A stretch of 64,000 nt of DNA from Nocardioides salarius (GCF_016907435.1 NZ_JAFBBZ010000001.1:2666001-2730000), one strand, 5' to 3'; positions 8,908-17,468 are shown, counted from the stretch's first letter. Made by a program: numbers and translations. Notes: generated by a model from the letters alone, not told the origin.

Positions 8908-9546
8908 TCAGAGCCGGACCAGGCCGCCGGGGGTCTGGATCTGCACGGCGATCACGCCGGGGGTGCCGTGCGGGGCGACCCACTCGACCTTGACGTCCTC
9001 GAGCGGGGCCTCGACCGGCTCGCCGAGCCACTCGCTGACACGCAGCGGGTCGCCGGCGATCTCGAGGCAGGCCAGGGCGTAGGAGTCGTCGGCGCCGTGG
9101 CTGGGGTGCAGGTCGGCGGGCACCTCCCACTGCAGGAAGAACGGCAGCTGCGGGTCGGCCATCAGCCCGTTGATCCCGATCTGCTTCCAGCGCAGCTCGG
9201 TGCCGTCGGGGCGGTGCCGGCTGCCCTGCGCGGCCTCGCGGCCCAGGCGCTGCTCGGCCACCGAGATGTCGTCGACCGCGACGGCCCAGCCCAGCCAGCC
9301 GCCACCGAGCGCCGAGCGGGCGCGCACGGCCTGCCCGAAGGGCGCCTTGTCGGAGGCGGGGTGGTCGAGGACCTCGACGATCTCGAGGTAGGTGTCCTGC
9401 GCCAGCGGCAGCACCATGTTGCGGGTGCCGAAGCGCGGGTGGATGCCGCCGTCGGTGAAGTCGCGGCCCAGCAGCCCGCCGATGCGCTGCGCGGTGCTGG
9501 CGAGACCGTCGGGGCCGGCGGCGTAGGAGAGGTGGTCCAGGCGCAT
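8908..9546 (-). CDS. VOC (glyoxalase-like) family protein
   Basis: 212-residue protein of the glyoxalase-like superfamily (PF13468 type). It opens MRLDHLSYAAGPDGL with the early His, and contains a second half ending in EWVAPHGTPGVIAVQIQT. Paired beta-alpha-beta-beta-beta modules are likely, but I cannot assign a metal or substrate. CACAAT lies 7 bp before the ATG and may be a leaderless -10. It is the first gene of a pair with the methyltransferase downstream. Confidence 0.82.
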   Translation of the reverse strand: MRLDHLSYAAGPDGLASTAQRIGGLLGRDFTDGGIHPRFGTRNMVLPLAQDTYLEIVEVLDHPASDKAPFGQAVRARSALGGGWLGWAVAVDDISVAEQRLGREAAQGSRHRPDGTELRWKQIGINGLMADPQLPFFLQWEVPADLHPSHGADDSYALACLEIAGDPLRVSEWLGEPVEAPLEDVKVEWVAPHGTPGVIAVQIQTPGGLVRL

Positions 9547-9597
9547 ACCGACGATTGTGAACTCCGCAAGGTCACGGCCCGACGGCGGGGTCGGATC

Positions 9598-9611
9598 TCT
9601 CGACGTCGAGA
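9598..9611. repeat. Perfect 14-bp palindrome TCTCGACGTCGAGA
   Basis: Lies in the 85-bp gap between the Cys-rich protein gene and the VOC gene, both on the minus strand. It could be an operator or a weak 3'-end hairpin. A short GTCGAGGAG duplication follows it. Confidence 0.4.
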
Positions 9612-9631
9612 AGGTCGAGGAGGTCGAGGAG

Positions 9632-10417
9632 TCAGCGCGGGTCGGCGGGGTGCAGCGCCAGCGCCGAGCGCGAGCGCAGGTGCGCCTCGCAGTGGCGCAC
9701 CAGCTCGTCGTACGCCGCCGAGCCCATCAGCTCGCGCAGCTCGGCCTCGTTGGTGACGTAGACCGGCTCGACCGCGACGTGCGCCTCGGTGTTGCCCGAG
9801 CAGTACCAGTCGAGGTCGTGCCCGCCCGGCCCCCAGCCGCGCCGGTCGTACTCGCCGATGCTGACCTCGGTGTACTCGGTGCCGTCGGTGCGCTCGACCT
9901 CGCGGAAGGTGCGGCGGATCGGCAGCTGCCAGCACACGTCGGGCTTGGTCTCGAGGGGGTGCAGCCCCAGGTCGAGCGCCAGGCCGTGCAGGGCGCAGCC
10001 GGCCCCACCGGGGCCGGCCTCGGGGTCCTCGGGGGCGAAGCCGGGCCGGTTCTGGAAGACGCAGGCCTGCTGGCCGTCGACCTCGGTGACCCGCGTCTTG
10101 CGCGCCCCCTCGTCGTCGAGCTCGACCCAGTCGTCGCGCCCGACGGCGCGGCTCGGGTGCTGCTGCCACTGGTGCGGGGACAGCTGGTCGACGAAGCCCG
10201 CGACCCGCTCCTCGTCGGCGTCGTCGGCGAAGTGCGCGCCGAGCGTGCAGCACCCCACGTCGGGGGCGTCGGCGAAGATCCCGGGGCAGCCCTGGCCGAA
10301 GATGCAGGTGTAGGACGACGTCAGCCAGGTCAGGTCGCAGCGCAGCACCTCGTCGTGGTCGTCGGGGTTGACGAACTCGACCCAGGCACGGGGGAAGACG
10401 AGGTCCACTTCGGGCAT
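9632..10417 (-). CDS. Conserved Cys-rich protein of unknown function
   Basis: 261 residues with a striking cysteine cluster: [11 protein letters not shown], then [10 protein letters not shown], later [22 protein letters not shown] and WYCSGN. The spacing recalls YkgJ/DUF3109-type metal or Fe-S binding proteins, but I cannot confirm membership. There is no signal peptide or membrane helix, so it is probably cytoplasmic. It is divergent from the ppx-like gene with overlapping leaderless promoters (TAGGGT 6 bp before its ATG). Its function is not inferable from neighbours. Confidence 0.8.
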   Translation of the reverse strand: MPEVDLVFPRAWVEFVNPDDHDEVLRCDLTWLTSSYTCIFGQGCPGIFADAPDVGCCTLGAHFADDADEERVAGFVDQLSPHQWQQHPSRAVGRDDWVELDDEGARKTRVTEVDGQQACVFQNRPGFAPEDPEAGPGGAGCALHGLALDLGLHPLETKPDVCWQLPIRRTFREVERTDGTEYTEVSIGEYDRRGWGPGGHDLDWYCSGNTEAHVAVEPVYVTNEAELRELMGSAAYDELVRHCEAHLRSRSALALHPADPR

Positions 10418-10423
10418 CGGGCC

Positions 10424-10429
10424 ACCCTA
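10424..10429 (-). promoter_or_regulatory. -10 element TAGGGT, leaderless transcript of the Cys-rich gene
   Basis: TANNNT hexamer on the minus strand ending 6 bp before ATG 10417. It forms one side of a 47-bp divergent promoter region. Confidence 0.5.
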
Positions 10430-10452
10430 CGTTCCCGGGCGGCCCCGGGGAG

Positions 10453-10458
10453 TACGTT
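10453..10458 (+). promoter_or_regulatory. -10 element TACGTT, leaderless ppx transcript
   Basis: TANNNT hexamer ending 6 bp before ATG 10465. It is the other half of the divergent promoter pair. Confidence 0.5.
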
Positions 10459-10464
10459 GGACCC

Positions 10465-11412
10465 ATGCGGCTGGGCGTCCTCGACATCGGCTCGAACACC
10501 GGGCACCTGCTGGTGGTCGACGCCCACGGCGGCGCGGCCCCGCTGCCGGCGTACTCCTACAAGGAGCCGCTGCGCCTGGCCGAGCACCTGGTCGAGCACG
10601 GCCCCGACGAGGGCGCGGTCTCCGAGGCCGGGGTGCAGGCGCTGACGGCCTTCACCGCCCAGGCGGTCGCGGTCGCCGAGGACAAGGGCTGCGAGGACAT
10701 GCTGGCCTTCGCCACCTCCGCGGTGCGCGACTCGGCCAACGCCGACGAGGTGCTCGACCACGTCCACGAGCGCACCGGGGTGCGGATCGCGGTGCTCTCG
10801 GGCGAGGACGAGGCGCGCCTGACCTTCCTGGCCGTACGCCGCTGGTTCGGCTGGTCGGCCGGGCGGCTGGCGGTCTTCGACATCGGCGGCGGCTCCCTCG
10901 AGATCGCCGGCGGGCCCGACGAGGCGCCCGACGTCGCCTGGTCGCTGCCGCTGGGAGCGGCGCGCCTGGCCCGCACCCACTTCGGCTCGGGCGCGCCCGA
11001 CGACGAGGCCATCCGCGAGCTGCGGCGCCGCATCCGCGCCGAGATCGCCCGCGACGCCGGCCACCTGCTGCGCGCCGGTGCGCCCGACACGGCGGCGGCG
11101 AGCTCGAAGACCTTCCGCTCGCTGGCCCGCATCTGCGGCGCGGCCGCGTCGTCGGAGGGCCCGCTCGTGCCGCGGGCACTGCCGCTGGCGGCGCTCTCGG
11201 AGTGGATCCCCAAGCTGGTCGCGATGAGCCACGACGAGCTGGCCGCGCTGCCCGGCGTCTCGCCGAGCCGCGCCCACCAGGTGCTGCCCGGCGCGCTGGT
11301 GGCCGAGGCCTGCATGGACATCTTCGACCTGGCCGAGCTCGAGATCTGCCCCTGGGCGCTGCGCGAGGGCGTCATCCTCGAGCGCCTCGACCAGCTCAGC
11401 GTGCTGGGCTGA
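10465..11412 (+). CDS. Ppx/GppA family phosphatase (exopolyphosphatase-like)
   Basis: 315 residues of the actin-fold Ppx/GppA family, acting on polyphosphate and/or pppGpp. The phosphate-1 motif is [10 protein letters not shown] at the N-terminus and the phosphate-2 motif is [13 protein letters not shown] near residue 140. It matches the short, two-domain actinobacterial form; M. tuberculosis has the equivalent Rv0496 at the same point of a similar gene order. It is followed 14 bp later by the TIM-barrel gene. Which substrate is preferred cannot be read from the sequence. Confidence 0.93.
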   Translation: MRLGVLDIGSNTGHLLVVDAHGGAAPLPAYSYKEPLRLAEHLVEHGPDEGAVSEAGVQALTAFTAQAVAVAEDKGCEDMLAFATSAVRDSANADEVLDHVHERTGVRIAVLSGEDEARLTFLAVRRWFGWSAGRLAVFDIGGGSLEIAGGPDEAPDVAWSLPLGAARLARTHFGSGAPDDEAIRELRRRIRAEIARDAGHLLRAGAPDTAAASSKTFRSLARICGAAASSEGPLVPRALPLAALSEWIPKLVAMSHDELAALPGVSPSRAHQVLPGALVAEACMDIFDLAELEICPWALREGVILERLDQLSVLG

Positions 11413-11425
11413 GGCAGGAGCGGCC

Positions 11426-12229
11426 GTGACCACCCGGATCGGGCTGTCCACCTCGTCGGTCTACCCCGAGTCGACCGCGCACGCCTTCGCCCACGCCGCA
11501 CACCTGGGCTACGACGCCGTCGAGGTGATGGTCGGCATCGACGCGCTGAGCCAGCAGACCTCCGCGGTCCAGCAGCTCTCCGAGCACCACGAGATGCCGG
11601 TGTGTGCCGTGCACGCGCCCTGCCTGCTCTTCACCCAGCGGGTGTGGGGCACCGAGCCCTGGGGCAAGCTCGAGCGCTCCGCCGAGATGGCGCACGCGGT
11701 GGGGGCCCGCACCGTGGTGGTGCACCCGCCGTTCCGCTGGCAGAAGGACTACGCCCGCGGCTTCGTCGACGGCATCGCCGCCCTCGAGGAGTCGACCGGG
11801 CTGTTCTTCGCGGTCGAGAACATGTACCCCTGGCGCGCCCAGGTGACCTCCCGGGCCGCGACCGGCATGGAGATGTACCTGCCCGGCTGGGATCCCTCCA
11901 CCGAGAGCTACGCGAGCACCACCATCGACCTGTCGCACGCCGCGATCGCCCAGGACGACCCGGTCGAGATGGCCTCGCGGCTGGGGGAGCGGCTGCGCCA
12001 CGTGCACCTGACCGACGGCACCGGCTCGCCCAAGGACGAGCACCTGGTGCCCGGGCGCGGCGAGATGGACGCCGCCGGCTTCCTGCGCCACCTCGCCGGC
12101 AGCGGCTTCGACGGCGACATCGTGCTCGAGATCAACACCCGCCGCTGCAGCTCGCGCGAGGAGCGCGAGGCCGACCTGCGCGAGTCGCTGGAGTTCGCCC
12201 GTGAGCACTTCGCGGTCGCGGCCACCTGA
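11426..12229 (+). CDS. Sugar phosphate isomerase/epimerase-like TIM-barrel protein
   Basis: 267 residues of the xylose-isomerase-like TIM-barrel family (AP endonuclease 2 fold). Metal-site-like acids and histidines are visible: YDAVEVMVG, VVVHPPF, FFAVENMYPW, IDLSHAAIAQ, VHLTDGTG and DIVLEINTR. GTG 11426 follows GGCAGGAG. Its position after the Ppx homologue matches Rv0498. The reaction is unknown. Its 3' end overlaps the ABC ATPase start by 29 bp. Confidence 0.87.
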   Translation: MTTRIGLSTSSVYPESTAHAFAHAAHLGYDAVEVMVGIDALSQQTSAVQQLSEHHEMPVCAVHAPCLLFTQRVWGTEPWGKLERSAEMAHAVGARTVVVHPPFRWQKDYARGFVDGIAALEESTGLFFAVENMYPWRAQVTSRAATGMEMYLPGWDPSTESYASTTIDLSHAAIAQDDPVEMASRLGERLRHVHLTDGTGSPKDEHLVPGRGEMDAAGFLRHLAGSGFDGDIVLEINTRRCSSREEREADLRESLEFAREHFAVAAT

Positions 12230-12950
12230 GCCCCCGGCCGACGCGCCGGTGGCCGAGCTCGCCGGGGTCGTCGTACGCCGCGGGGGCCGCACCGTGCTGC
12301 CCGGCCTCGACGTCCGGATCGGGCACGGCGTGACCGGGCTGCTGGGCCCGTCGGGCTGCGGCAAGACGACGCTGATGCGGGCCCTGGTCGGCAGCCAGGT
12401 CGTCACGAGCGGCAGCGTCACCGTGCTCGGCCACCCCGCCGGCAGCGCCCCGGTGCGCGGCCGGGTCGGCTACGCCACCCAGGCCGCCGGGGTCTACGAC
12501 GACCTCACCGTGGCCCAGAACCTCGCGTTCTTCGCCCGGGTGCTGCGCGCGGGCGGCGCCGAGGTCGACCGGGTGCTCGAGGTCGTCGACCTGCACGAGC
12601 AGCGCGGCCAGGTCGTCGGCCGCCTCAGCGGCGGCCAGCGGGGGCGGGTCGGGCTGGCGCTGGCGCTGCTGGGCCGCCCCGAGCTGCTGGTCCTCGACGA
12701 GCCGACCGTCGGGCTCGACCCGGTGCTGCGGGCCCGGCTCTGGACCCGCTTCCACGAGCTCGCCGCGGACGGCGCGGCCGTGCTCGTCTCCAGCCACGTG
12801 ATGGACGAGGCCGAGCGCTGCGACCGGCTGCTGCTGATGCGGGAGGGCCGGGTGGTCGCCGACGGCACCCCCGCCGGGCTGCGCGAGCGCACCGGCGCCG
12901 CCAGCGTCGAGGACGCCTTCGTCGCCCTGGTCCGCGGGGAGCAGCCGTGA
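12201..12950 (+). CDS. ABC-2 type transporter, ATP-binding protein
   Basis: 249-residue ATPase. It has Walker A GPSGCGKTT, signature LSGGQRGRVG, Walker B LLVLDEPTVGLD and the switch His in VSSHVMDEAERC. It pairs with the ABC-2 permease downstream, with which it overlaps by 4 bp. The architecture is that of DrrA-type drug or lipid exporters. The GTG at 12201 overlaps the preceding gene by 29 bp and lacks a good ribosome site; a later start near 12240 (PVAELAGVVV) would also leave the domain intact. Confidence 0.92.
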   Translation: MSTSRSRPPEPPADAPVAELAGVVVRRGGRTVLPGLDVRIGHGVTGLLGPSGCGKTTLMRALVGSQVVTSGSVTVLGHPAGSAPVRGRVGYATQAAGVYDDLTVAQNLAFFARVLRAGGAEVDRVLEVVDLHEQRGQVVGRLSGGQRGRVGLALALLGRPELLVLDEPTVGLDPVLRARLWTRFHELAADGAAVLVSSHVMDEAERCDRLLLMREGRVVADGTPAGLRERTGAASVEDAFVALVRGEQP

Positions 12951-13684
12951 GCGCCCGCGTCACCGCCGCCGTCGCCGCCCGGGTGCTGACCCAGCTGCGC
13001 CACGACCACCGCACCATGGCGATGCTGCTCCTGCTGCCCGCCCTGCTGGTCTCGCTGCTGTGGTGGATGTTCGAGGACGTCGACGCCGGGGCCTTCGACC
13101 GCGTCGGCCCCGCGCTGCTGGCGATCTTCCCCTTCACCGTGATGTTCCTGGTCACCAGCGTCACCACGCTGCGCGAGCGCACCAGCGGCACCCTCGAGCG
13201 GCTGCTGGTGCTGCCCACCGCGCGCCTCGACCTGCTCGGCGGGTACGCCGCCGCCTTCGGGCTGGTCGCCGTCGTGCAGTCGCTGGTCACGGTGCTGGTC
13301 AGCACCACCCTGCTCGGCCTCGAGATCACCGGGCCGGTGTGGATGCTGGTGCTCGTGGCCGTCGTCGACGGGCTGCTGGGCACCGCCCTGGGCCTGTTCG
13401 TCAGCGCCTTCGCCCGCAGCGAGTTCCAGGCGGTGCAGTTCATGCCGGCCGTGGTGATCCCCCAGCTGCTGCTCTGCGGGCTCTTCGTGCCCCGCGACGC
13501 GCTGCCCCCGGTGCTCGAGACCGTCTCCGACGCGCTGCCGCTGTCCTACGCCGTCGACGCGATGCTCACCCTGTCGGCCTCGACCAGCACCGGGGAGGTC
13601 TGGCGCGACCTGGCGGTCGTGGCCGGCTTCGTGGCCGGTGCGCTGGTGCTGGGCGCCGCGACGCTGCGGCGGCGTACCGCCTGA
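12947..13684 (+). CDS. ABC-2 type transporter, permease protein
   Basis: 245 residues, about six membrane helices, with the ABC-2 signature region around LRERTSGTLERLLVLPTARLDLLGGY and the late motif FVPRDALPPVLETVSDALPLS. Its GTG overlaps the ATPase stop (GTGA), so the two are translationally coupled and form one exporter. The substrate is unknown. Confidence 0.92.
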   Translation: MSARVTAAVAARVLTQLRHDHRTMAMLLLLPALLVSLLWWMFEDVDAGAFDRVGPALLAIFPFTVMFLVTSVTTLRERTSGTLERLLVLPTARLDLLGGYAAAFGLVAVVQSLVTVLVSTTLLGLEITGPVWMLVLVAVVDGLLGTALGLFVSAFARSEFQAVQFMPAVVIPQLLLCGLFVPRDALPPVLETVSDALPLSYAVDAMLTLSASTSTGEVWRDLAVVAGFVAGALVLGAATLRRRTA

Positions 13685-13706
13685 GACACGGGCTGGCGGA
13701 GCGACG

Positions 13707-13712
13707 TAGCCT
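13707..13712 (+). promoter_or_regulatory. -10 element TAGCCT, leaderless proline dehydrogenase transcript
   Basis: TANNNT hexamer ending 7 bp before ATG 13720, in the 35-bp gap after the ABC permease. Confidence 0.5.
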
Positions 13713-13719
13713 GCTGCTC

Positions 13720-14670
13720 ATGGCCCTCCTCCGGCAGCCGCTGCTCCTGCTCGCCCGCAGCCAGCAGGTCAAGAACCTCGTCAGCACCCTCCCGGTCTCG
13801 GCCGGCATCGTCCGCGGCTACGTGCCCGGCGAGGGCACCGAGGACGCCGTGCGCGCGGCCGGCGAGCTCGCCGCCGACGGCCTGACCGCGACGCTCGACT
13901 TCCTCGGCGAGGACACCAGCGACCGGGCGCAGGCCGACGCGACCGTGGCGGCGTACGTCGACGTGCTCGCCGCGCTGTCGGCGAAGGGGCTGGCCTCGGG
14001 CACCGAGGTCTCGCTCAAGCTCAGCGCGATCGGGCAGTTCCTGCCCGTCGACGTCGCGCCGGAGGGCGGGCACCGGGTCGCGCTCGAGAACGCGCGCACC
14101 ATCTGCCGCGCCGCGCGCAACGCCGGCACCACGGTCACCCTCGACATGGAGGACTACACGACCACCGACTCGACGCTGGCGATCCTGCGCGAGCTGCGCA
14201 AGGACTTCCCCGAGACCGGGGCGGTGCTGCAGTCCTACCTGCACCGCACCGAGGACGACTGCCGTGAGCTCGCCTACGAGGGCTCGCGGGTGCGGCTGTG
14301 CAAGGGCGCCTACGCCCAGCCCGAGTCGGTGGCCTACCAGGACGCCGCCGACGTCGACCGCTCCTACGTGCGCTGCCTCAAGGTGCTGATGGAGGGCCAG
14401 GGCTACCCGATGGTCGCCACCCACGACCCCCGCCTGGTCGAGATCGCGACCTCGCTGGCCGGGCGCGCGGCGCGCCCGCAGGGCAGCTACGAGTTCCAGA
14501 TGCTCTACGGCGTGCGGCCCGACGAGCAGCGCCGGCTGGCGGCCAACGGCGAGCGGGTGCGGGTCTACGTGCCCTACGGCCAGGAGTGGTACGGCTACCT
14601 GATGCGCCGCCTGGCCGAGCGTCCGCAGAACCTGGCCTTCTTCGCGCGCTCGCTGGTCTCCAAGAAGTGA
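13720..14670 (+). CDS. Proline dehydrogenase (FAD-dependent)
   Basis: 316 residues of the stand-alone monofunctional PRODH barrel, oxidising L-proline to 1-pyrroline-5-carboxylate with electrons passed to quinone. Visible family motifs are VSLKLSAIG, TLDMEDYTT, AVLQSYLHRTEDDC, RLCKGAYAQPE, MVATHDPRL, EFQMLYGVR and the C-terminal arginine motif GYLMRRLAERPQN. ATG 13720 has TAGCCT 7 bp upstream; the frame is open much further but that region is coding for the ABC permease in another frame. It is immediately followed by proC, the enzyme running the reverse step of the biosynthetic route. Confidence 0.95.
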   Translation: MALLRQPLLLLARSQQVKNLVSTLPVSAGIVRGYVPGEGTEDAVRAAGELAADGLTATLDFLGEDTSDRAQADATVAAYVDVLAALSAKGLASGTEVSLKLSAIGQFLPVDVAPEGGHRVALENARTICRAARNAGTTVTLDMEDYTTTDSTLAILRELRKDFPETGAVLQSYLHRTEDDCRELAYEGSRVRLCKGAYAQPESVAYQDAADVDRSYVRCLKVLMEGQGYPMVATHDPRLVEIATSLAGRAARPQGSYEFQMLYGVRPDEQRRLAANGERVRVYVPYGQEWYGYLMRRLAERPQNLAFFARSLVSKK

Positions 14671-14713
14671 CTGCTGCCCGCGCCGGACGGCGCGGGCTGG
14701 GAGGATGGGCGCC

Positions 14714-15520
14714 ATGACCTCTCAGACAGCGATCCTGGGCGCCGGCGTGATGGGGGAGGCCCTGCTCTCGGGCCTGGTCCGCGCGGGGCGTCGTGTCGAC
14801 CGGCTGATGGTCGGCGAGAAGCGGCCCGAGCGCGCCCACGAGCTCGAGGAGCGCTACGGCGTCGCCGTGCTCGACAACCGCAGCGCCGCGGCCAAGGCCG
14901 ACACGGTCGCGCTGGTCGTCAAGCCGCAGGACATGGCCGACCTGCTCGAGGAGATCGCGCCGGTGCTGCGCCCCGGCGTGCTGCTGGTGAGCCTGGCCGC
15001 CGGCATCACCACCGCCTACATCGAGTCGCGGGTGCCCGAGGGCGTCGCGGTCGTGCGCGTCATGCCCAACACCCCCGCGCTCGTCGACGAGGGGATGACC
15101 GCCATCTCCCCGGGGTCGCACTCCAGCGAGGCCGACCTCGCCGAGGTCGAGACCCTGATGTCGTCGGTCGGCAAGGTGCTGCGCATCCCCGAGCGCCAGC
15201 AGGACGCCGTGACGGCGATCAGCGGCTCCGGGCCGGCGTACATCTTCTTCGTCGTGGAGTCGATGATCGAGGCCGGCGTGCACCTGGGCCTGCCCCGCGC
15301 CACCGCCACCGACCTGGTCATCCAGACCCTGGTCGGCAGCGGCAAGATGCTGCGCGAGACCGGCACCCACCCCACCGTGCTGCGCGAGCAGGTCACCTCG
15401 CCCGGCGGCACCACCGCCTCGGCGCTGCGCGAGCTCGAGGTGCACAAGGTCCGCGCCGCCTTCCTGGCCGCCATGGAGGCCGCCCGCGACCGCTCCCGCG
15501 CCCTGGCCCAGGGCTCCTGA
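14714..15520 (+). CDS. proC: Pyrroline-5-carboxylate reductase
   Basis: 268 residues. ProC reduces P5C to L-proline with NAD(P)H. The Rossmann motif is AILGAGVMGEALL at the N-terminus, and the C-terminal signature is QVTSPGGTTASALRELE, with ISGSGPAYIFFVVE before it. ATG 14714 is chosen over 14705 because GGGAGG (14699-14704) then has correct spacing. It corresponds to Rv0500 in the conserved ppx-proC-HTH-bS22 order. The proline dehydrogenase 43 bp upstream catalyses the opposing oxidation. Confidence 0.96.
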   Translation: MTSQTAILGAGVMGEALLSGLVRAGRRVDRLMVGEKRPERAHELEERYGVAVLDNRSAAAKADTVALVVKPQDMADLLEEIAPVLRPGVLLVSLAAGITTAYIESRVPEGVAVVRVMPNTPALVDEGMTAISPGSHSSEADLAEVETLMSSVGKVLRIPERQQDAVTAISGSGPAYIFFVVESMIEAGVHLGLPRATATDLVIQTLVGSGKMLRETGTHPTVLREQVTSPGGTTASALRELEVHKVRAAFLAAMEAARDRSRALAQGS

Positions 15521-15540
15521 GGGTGGGGTGACCGGGGCTT

Positions 15541-15634
15541 GCATGAGTCCCCGGCCGACCGGGGACTCCTGCACTTGTCAGGGGTTGCAACACCCATCAA
15601 GCGCATGAGTCCCCGGCTGGCCGGGGACTCATGC
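15541..15634. repeat. Double-palindrome element II
   Basis: 15541-15572 has arms GCATGAGTCCCCGG and its complement (one mismatch) around loop CCGA. 15603-15634 is the same palindrome with perfect 14-bp arms around loop CTGG. Between them GGGT-TGCAAC-ACCC forms a small hairpin flanked by CTTG and CAAG. The outer palindromes start 62 bp apart. It lies 20 bp after proC and 56 bp before the DsbA-type gene. The layout equals element I at 4311-4399, but the sequence is unrelated. Confidence 0.75.
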
Positions 15635-15689
15635 AGTCGCCCCGGACAGGTGGTGGCCGGGCCGGCCGGCGGGCTGGCAGGGTGGGGGC

Positions 15690-16430
15690 ATGAGCGACAC
15701 AGCGGCGCTGCCGCACGTCCGGTTCTGGTTCGACCCCGTGTGCCCCTTCGCCTGGATGACCAGCAAGTGGGTGCGGATGGTCGCCGAGCAGCGCGGCCAC
15801 GAGGTGGAGTGGCGCTTCATCTCGCTGCGCCTGCTCAACGCGCACGTCGACTACGACTCCCACTTCCCGCCCGAGTACGAGGCGGGCCACACCGCCGGTC
15901 TCCACCTGCTGCGCGTGTGCGCGCGGGCCCGCGACGAGCACGGCCCCGACGCCGTGGCCCGGCTCTACCCCGCGATCACCGCGCGCATCTTCGACGTCGA
16001 CCCGGGCGAGAGCGGCGGCGGGATGCCCGACGGCGAGCGGGCCCAGGAGCTGCTGCGCGCCGCGCTCGAGGAGGCCGGGCTGCCGGCCGACCTGGCCGCG
16101 GCCTACGGCGACGAGTCGTACGACGCCCAGCTGCGGGCCGAGACCGACGAGGCGCTCGCGCTGACCGGCAAGGACGTCGGCACCCCGATCCTGCACATCG
16201 CCCCGCCCGAGGGCGCGGCCTTCTTCGGCCCGGTGATCAGCCGGCTGCCCAGCGAGGAGGAGGCCGGCGCGCTGTGGGACCACGTCGTCGGGCTGGCCAC
16301 CTTCCCCGGCTTCGCCGAGCTCAAGCGCAGCCTGCGCGAGCTGCCCCAGCTGCGCGCCTTCGGGGTCGCCGAGGACGAGGCCGGCGTGCAGGAGGACTGG
16401 CACGGCGGCTCGCGCCGCCAGAAGAAGTAG
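15690..16430 (+). CDS. DsbA family protein, mycothiol-dependent reductase type
   Basis: 246 residues of the DsbA/thioredoxin fold, closest in style to the actinobacterial mycothiol-dependent nitroreductase Rv2466c (FWFDPVCPFAWMTSKW; later GTPILHIAPP with the cis-Pro, and FFGPVIS). The active site here reads Cys18-Pro-Phe-Ala: the nucleophilic Cys is present but the second Cys of the usual CPWC is replaced, so it would work by a monothiol mechanism with mycothiol. It is cytoplasmic, with no signal peptide. The start is ATG 15690 with only a weak GGGTGGGGG upstream. Confidence 0.88.
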   Translation: MSDTAALPHVRFWFDPVCPFAWMTSKWVRMVAEQRGHEVEWRFISLRLLNAHVDYDSHFPPEYEAGHTAGLHLLRVCARARDEHGPDAVARLYPAITARIFDVDPGESGGGMPDGERAQELLRAALEEAGLPADLAAAYGDESYDAQLRAETDEALALTGKDVGTPILHIAPPEGAAFFGPVISRLPSEEEAGALWDHVVGLATFPGFAELKRSLRELPQLRAFGVAEDEAGVQEDWHGGSRRQKK

Positions 16431-16431
16431 C

Positions 16432-16480
16432 CCTGCCCCGACCCCTGCCCCGGCCCCTGCCCCGCCCGCCCCGAACCCGT
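16432..16480 (+). repeat. Short imperfect CCCTGCCCCG tandem repeats
   Basis: Three imperfect copies of an 11-12 bp pyrimidine-rich unit fill the gap between the DsbA-type gene and the dehalogenase-like gene. They are probably low-complexity slippage; no function is seen. Confidence 0.4.
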
Positions 16481-16510
16481 CCGACCCTCCGACCAGATGG
16501 AGCGCCACCC

Positions 16511-17434
16511 GTGAAGACCCTGCGCACCCCCGACGACCGCTTCGCCGACCTGCCCGACTTCCCGTGGCAGCCGTCGTACGCCGAGCTCACGGATCCCGAT
16601 GGCGGCGAGCCGCTGCGGATGGCCTACCTCGACGTGGGGCCCGCCGAGGGCTTCGACGACGCCCCGGTCGCGCTGCTGCTGCACGGCGAGCCGTCGTGGT
16701 CCTTCCTCTACCGCCACGTGATCGGGGTGCTGGCCGCCGCCGGCGTGCGCTGCATCGCCCCCGACCTGATCGGCTTCGGGCGCTCAGACAAGCCGACCCG
16801 GCCCGAGGACCACAGCTACGCCCGCCACGTCGAGTGGGTGCGCGAGCTGGTCGTCGACGACCTCGACCTGCACGACGTCACCCTGGTCGGGCAGGACTGG
16901 GGCGGGCTGATCGGGCTGCGCCTGGTCGCCGAGAACCCCGACCGCTTCGCCCGCGTCGTGGCCGCCAACACCGGCATGCCCACCGGCGACTTCGACATGC
17001 CCGAGATCTGGCACCAGTTCCGCAGGGCCGTCGAGGGCGCCGACCACCTCGACGTGGGCCGCTTCGTGGAGTCCGGCTGCGTGCGCGGGCTCAGCGACGA
17101 GGTGCGCGCGGCGTACGACGCGCCGTTCCCCACCCAGGAGATGGTCGCCGGGCCGCGGGCGATGCCCGGCCTGGTGCCGACCAGCACCGACGACCCGGCC
17201 ACCGAGGCCAACCGGGCGGCCTGGGAGGCGCTGGGGCGCTGGGAGAAGCCGTTCCTGGTGGCGTTCTCCGACTCCGACCCGATCACCGGGGCGATGGCGC
17301 CGCTGATGAAGAAGCTGGTGCCCGGCACCCGCGAGGTCGAGCACCCGGTGATCGAGCGCGCCGGGCACTTCCTGCAGGAGGACGCCGGCGCCGAGCTCGG
17401 CCACGCGGTGGCCGACTTCATCGCCGCGACCTGA
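16511..17434 (+). CDS. Haloalkane dehalogenase-like alpha/beta hydrolase
   Basis: 307 residues. Subfamily-I haloalkane dehalogenase features: oxyanion/halide motif HGEPSWSFLYR (residues 58-68), nucleophile Asp129 in GQDWGG with the adjacent halide-binding Trp130, a cap domain, an acidic residue in AFSDSDPITG, and catalytic His in ERAGHFLQED. The expected reaction is hydrolysis of a carbon-halogen bond to alcohol plus halide, though natural substrates of such actinobacterial enzymes are mostly unknown. GTG 16511 is the first codon that gives a normal N-terminus. It is probably co-transcribed with the DsbA-type gene. Confidence 0.9.
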   Translation: MKTLRTPDDRFADLPDFPWQPSYAELTDPDGGEPLRMAYLDVGPAEGFDDAPVALLLHGEPSWSFLYRHVIGVLAAAGVRCIAPDLIGFGRSDKPTRPEDHSYARHVEWVRELVVDDLDLHDVTLVGQDWGGLIGLRLVAENPDRFARVVAANTGMPTGDFDMPEIWHQFRRAVEGADHLDVGRFVESGCVRGLSDEVRAAYDAPFPTQEMVAGPRAMPGLVPTSTDDPATEANRAAWEALGRWEKPFLVAFSDSDPITGAMAPLMKKLVPGTREVEHPVIERAGHFLQEDAGAELGHAVADFIAAT

Positions 17435-17468
17435 CCGCCGCGTCCTGGGCCGGGGTCGCCGCGGCGGG

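Noticed and set aside
15641..15689. tRNA or small RNA gene downstream of element II
   Set aside because: No cloverleaf or promoter/terminator pair could be traced.
16432..16480. CCCTGCCCCG repeats as a functional array
   Set aside because: Irregular 11-12 bp unit, low complexity, no inverted partner.
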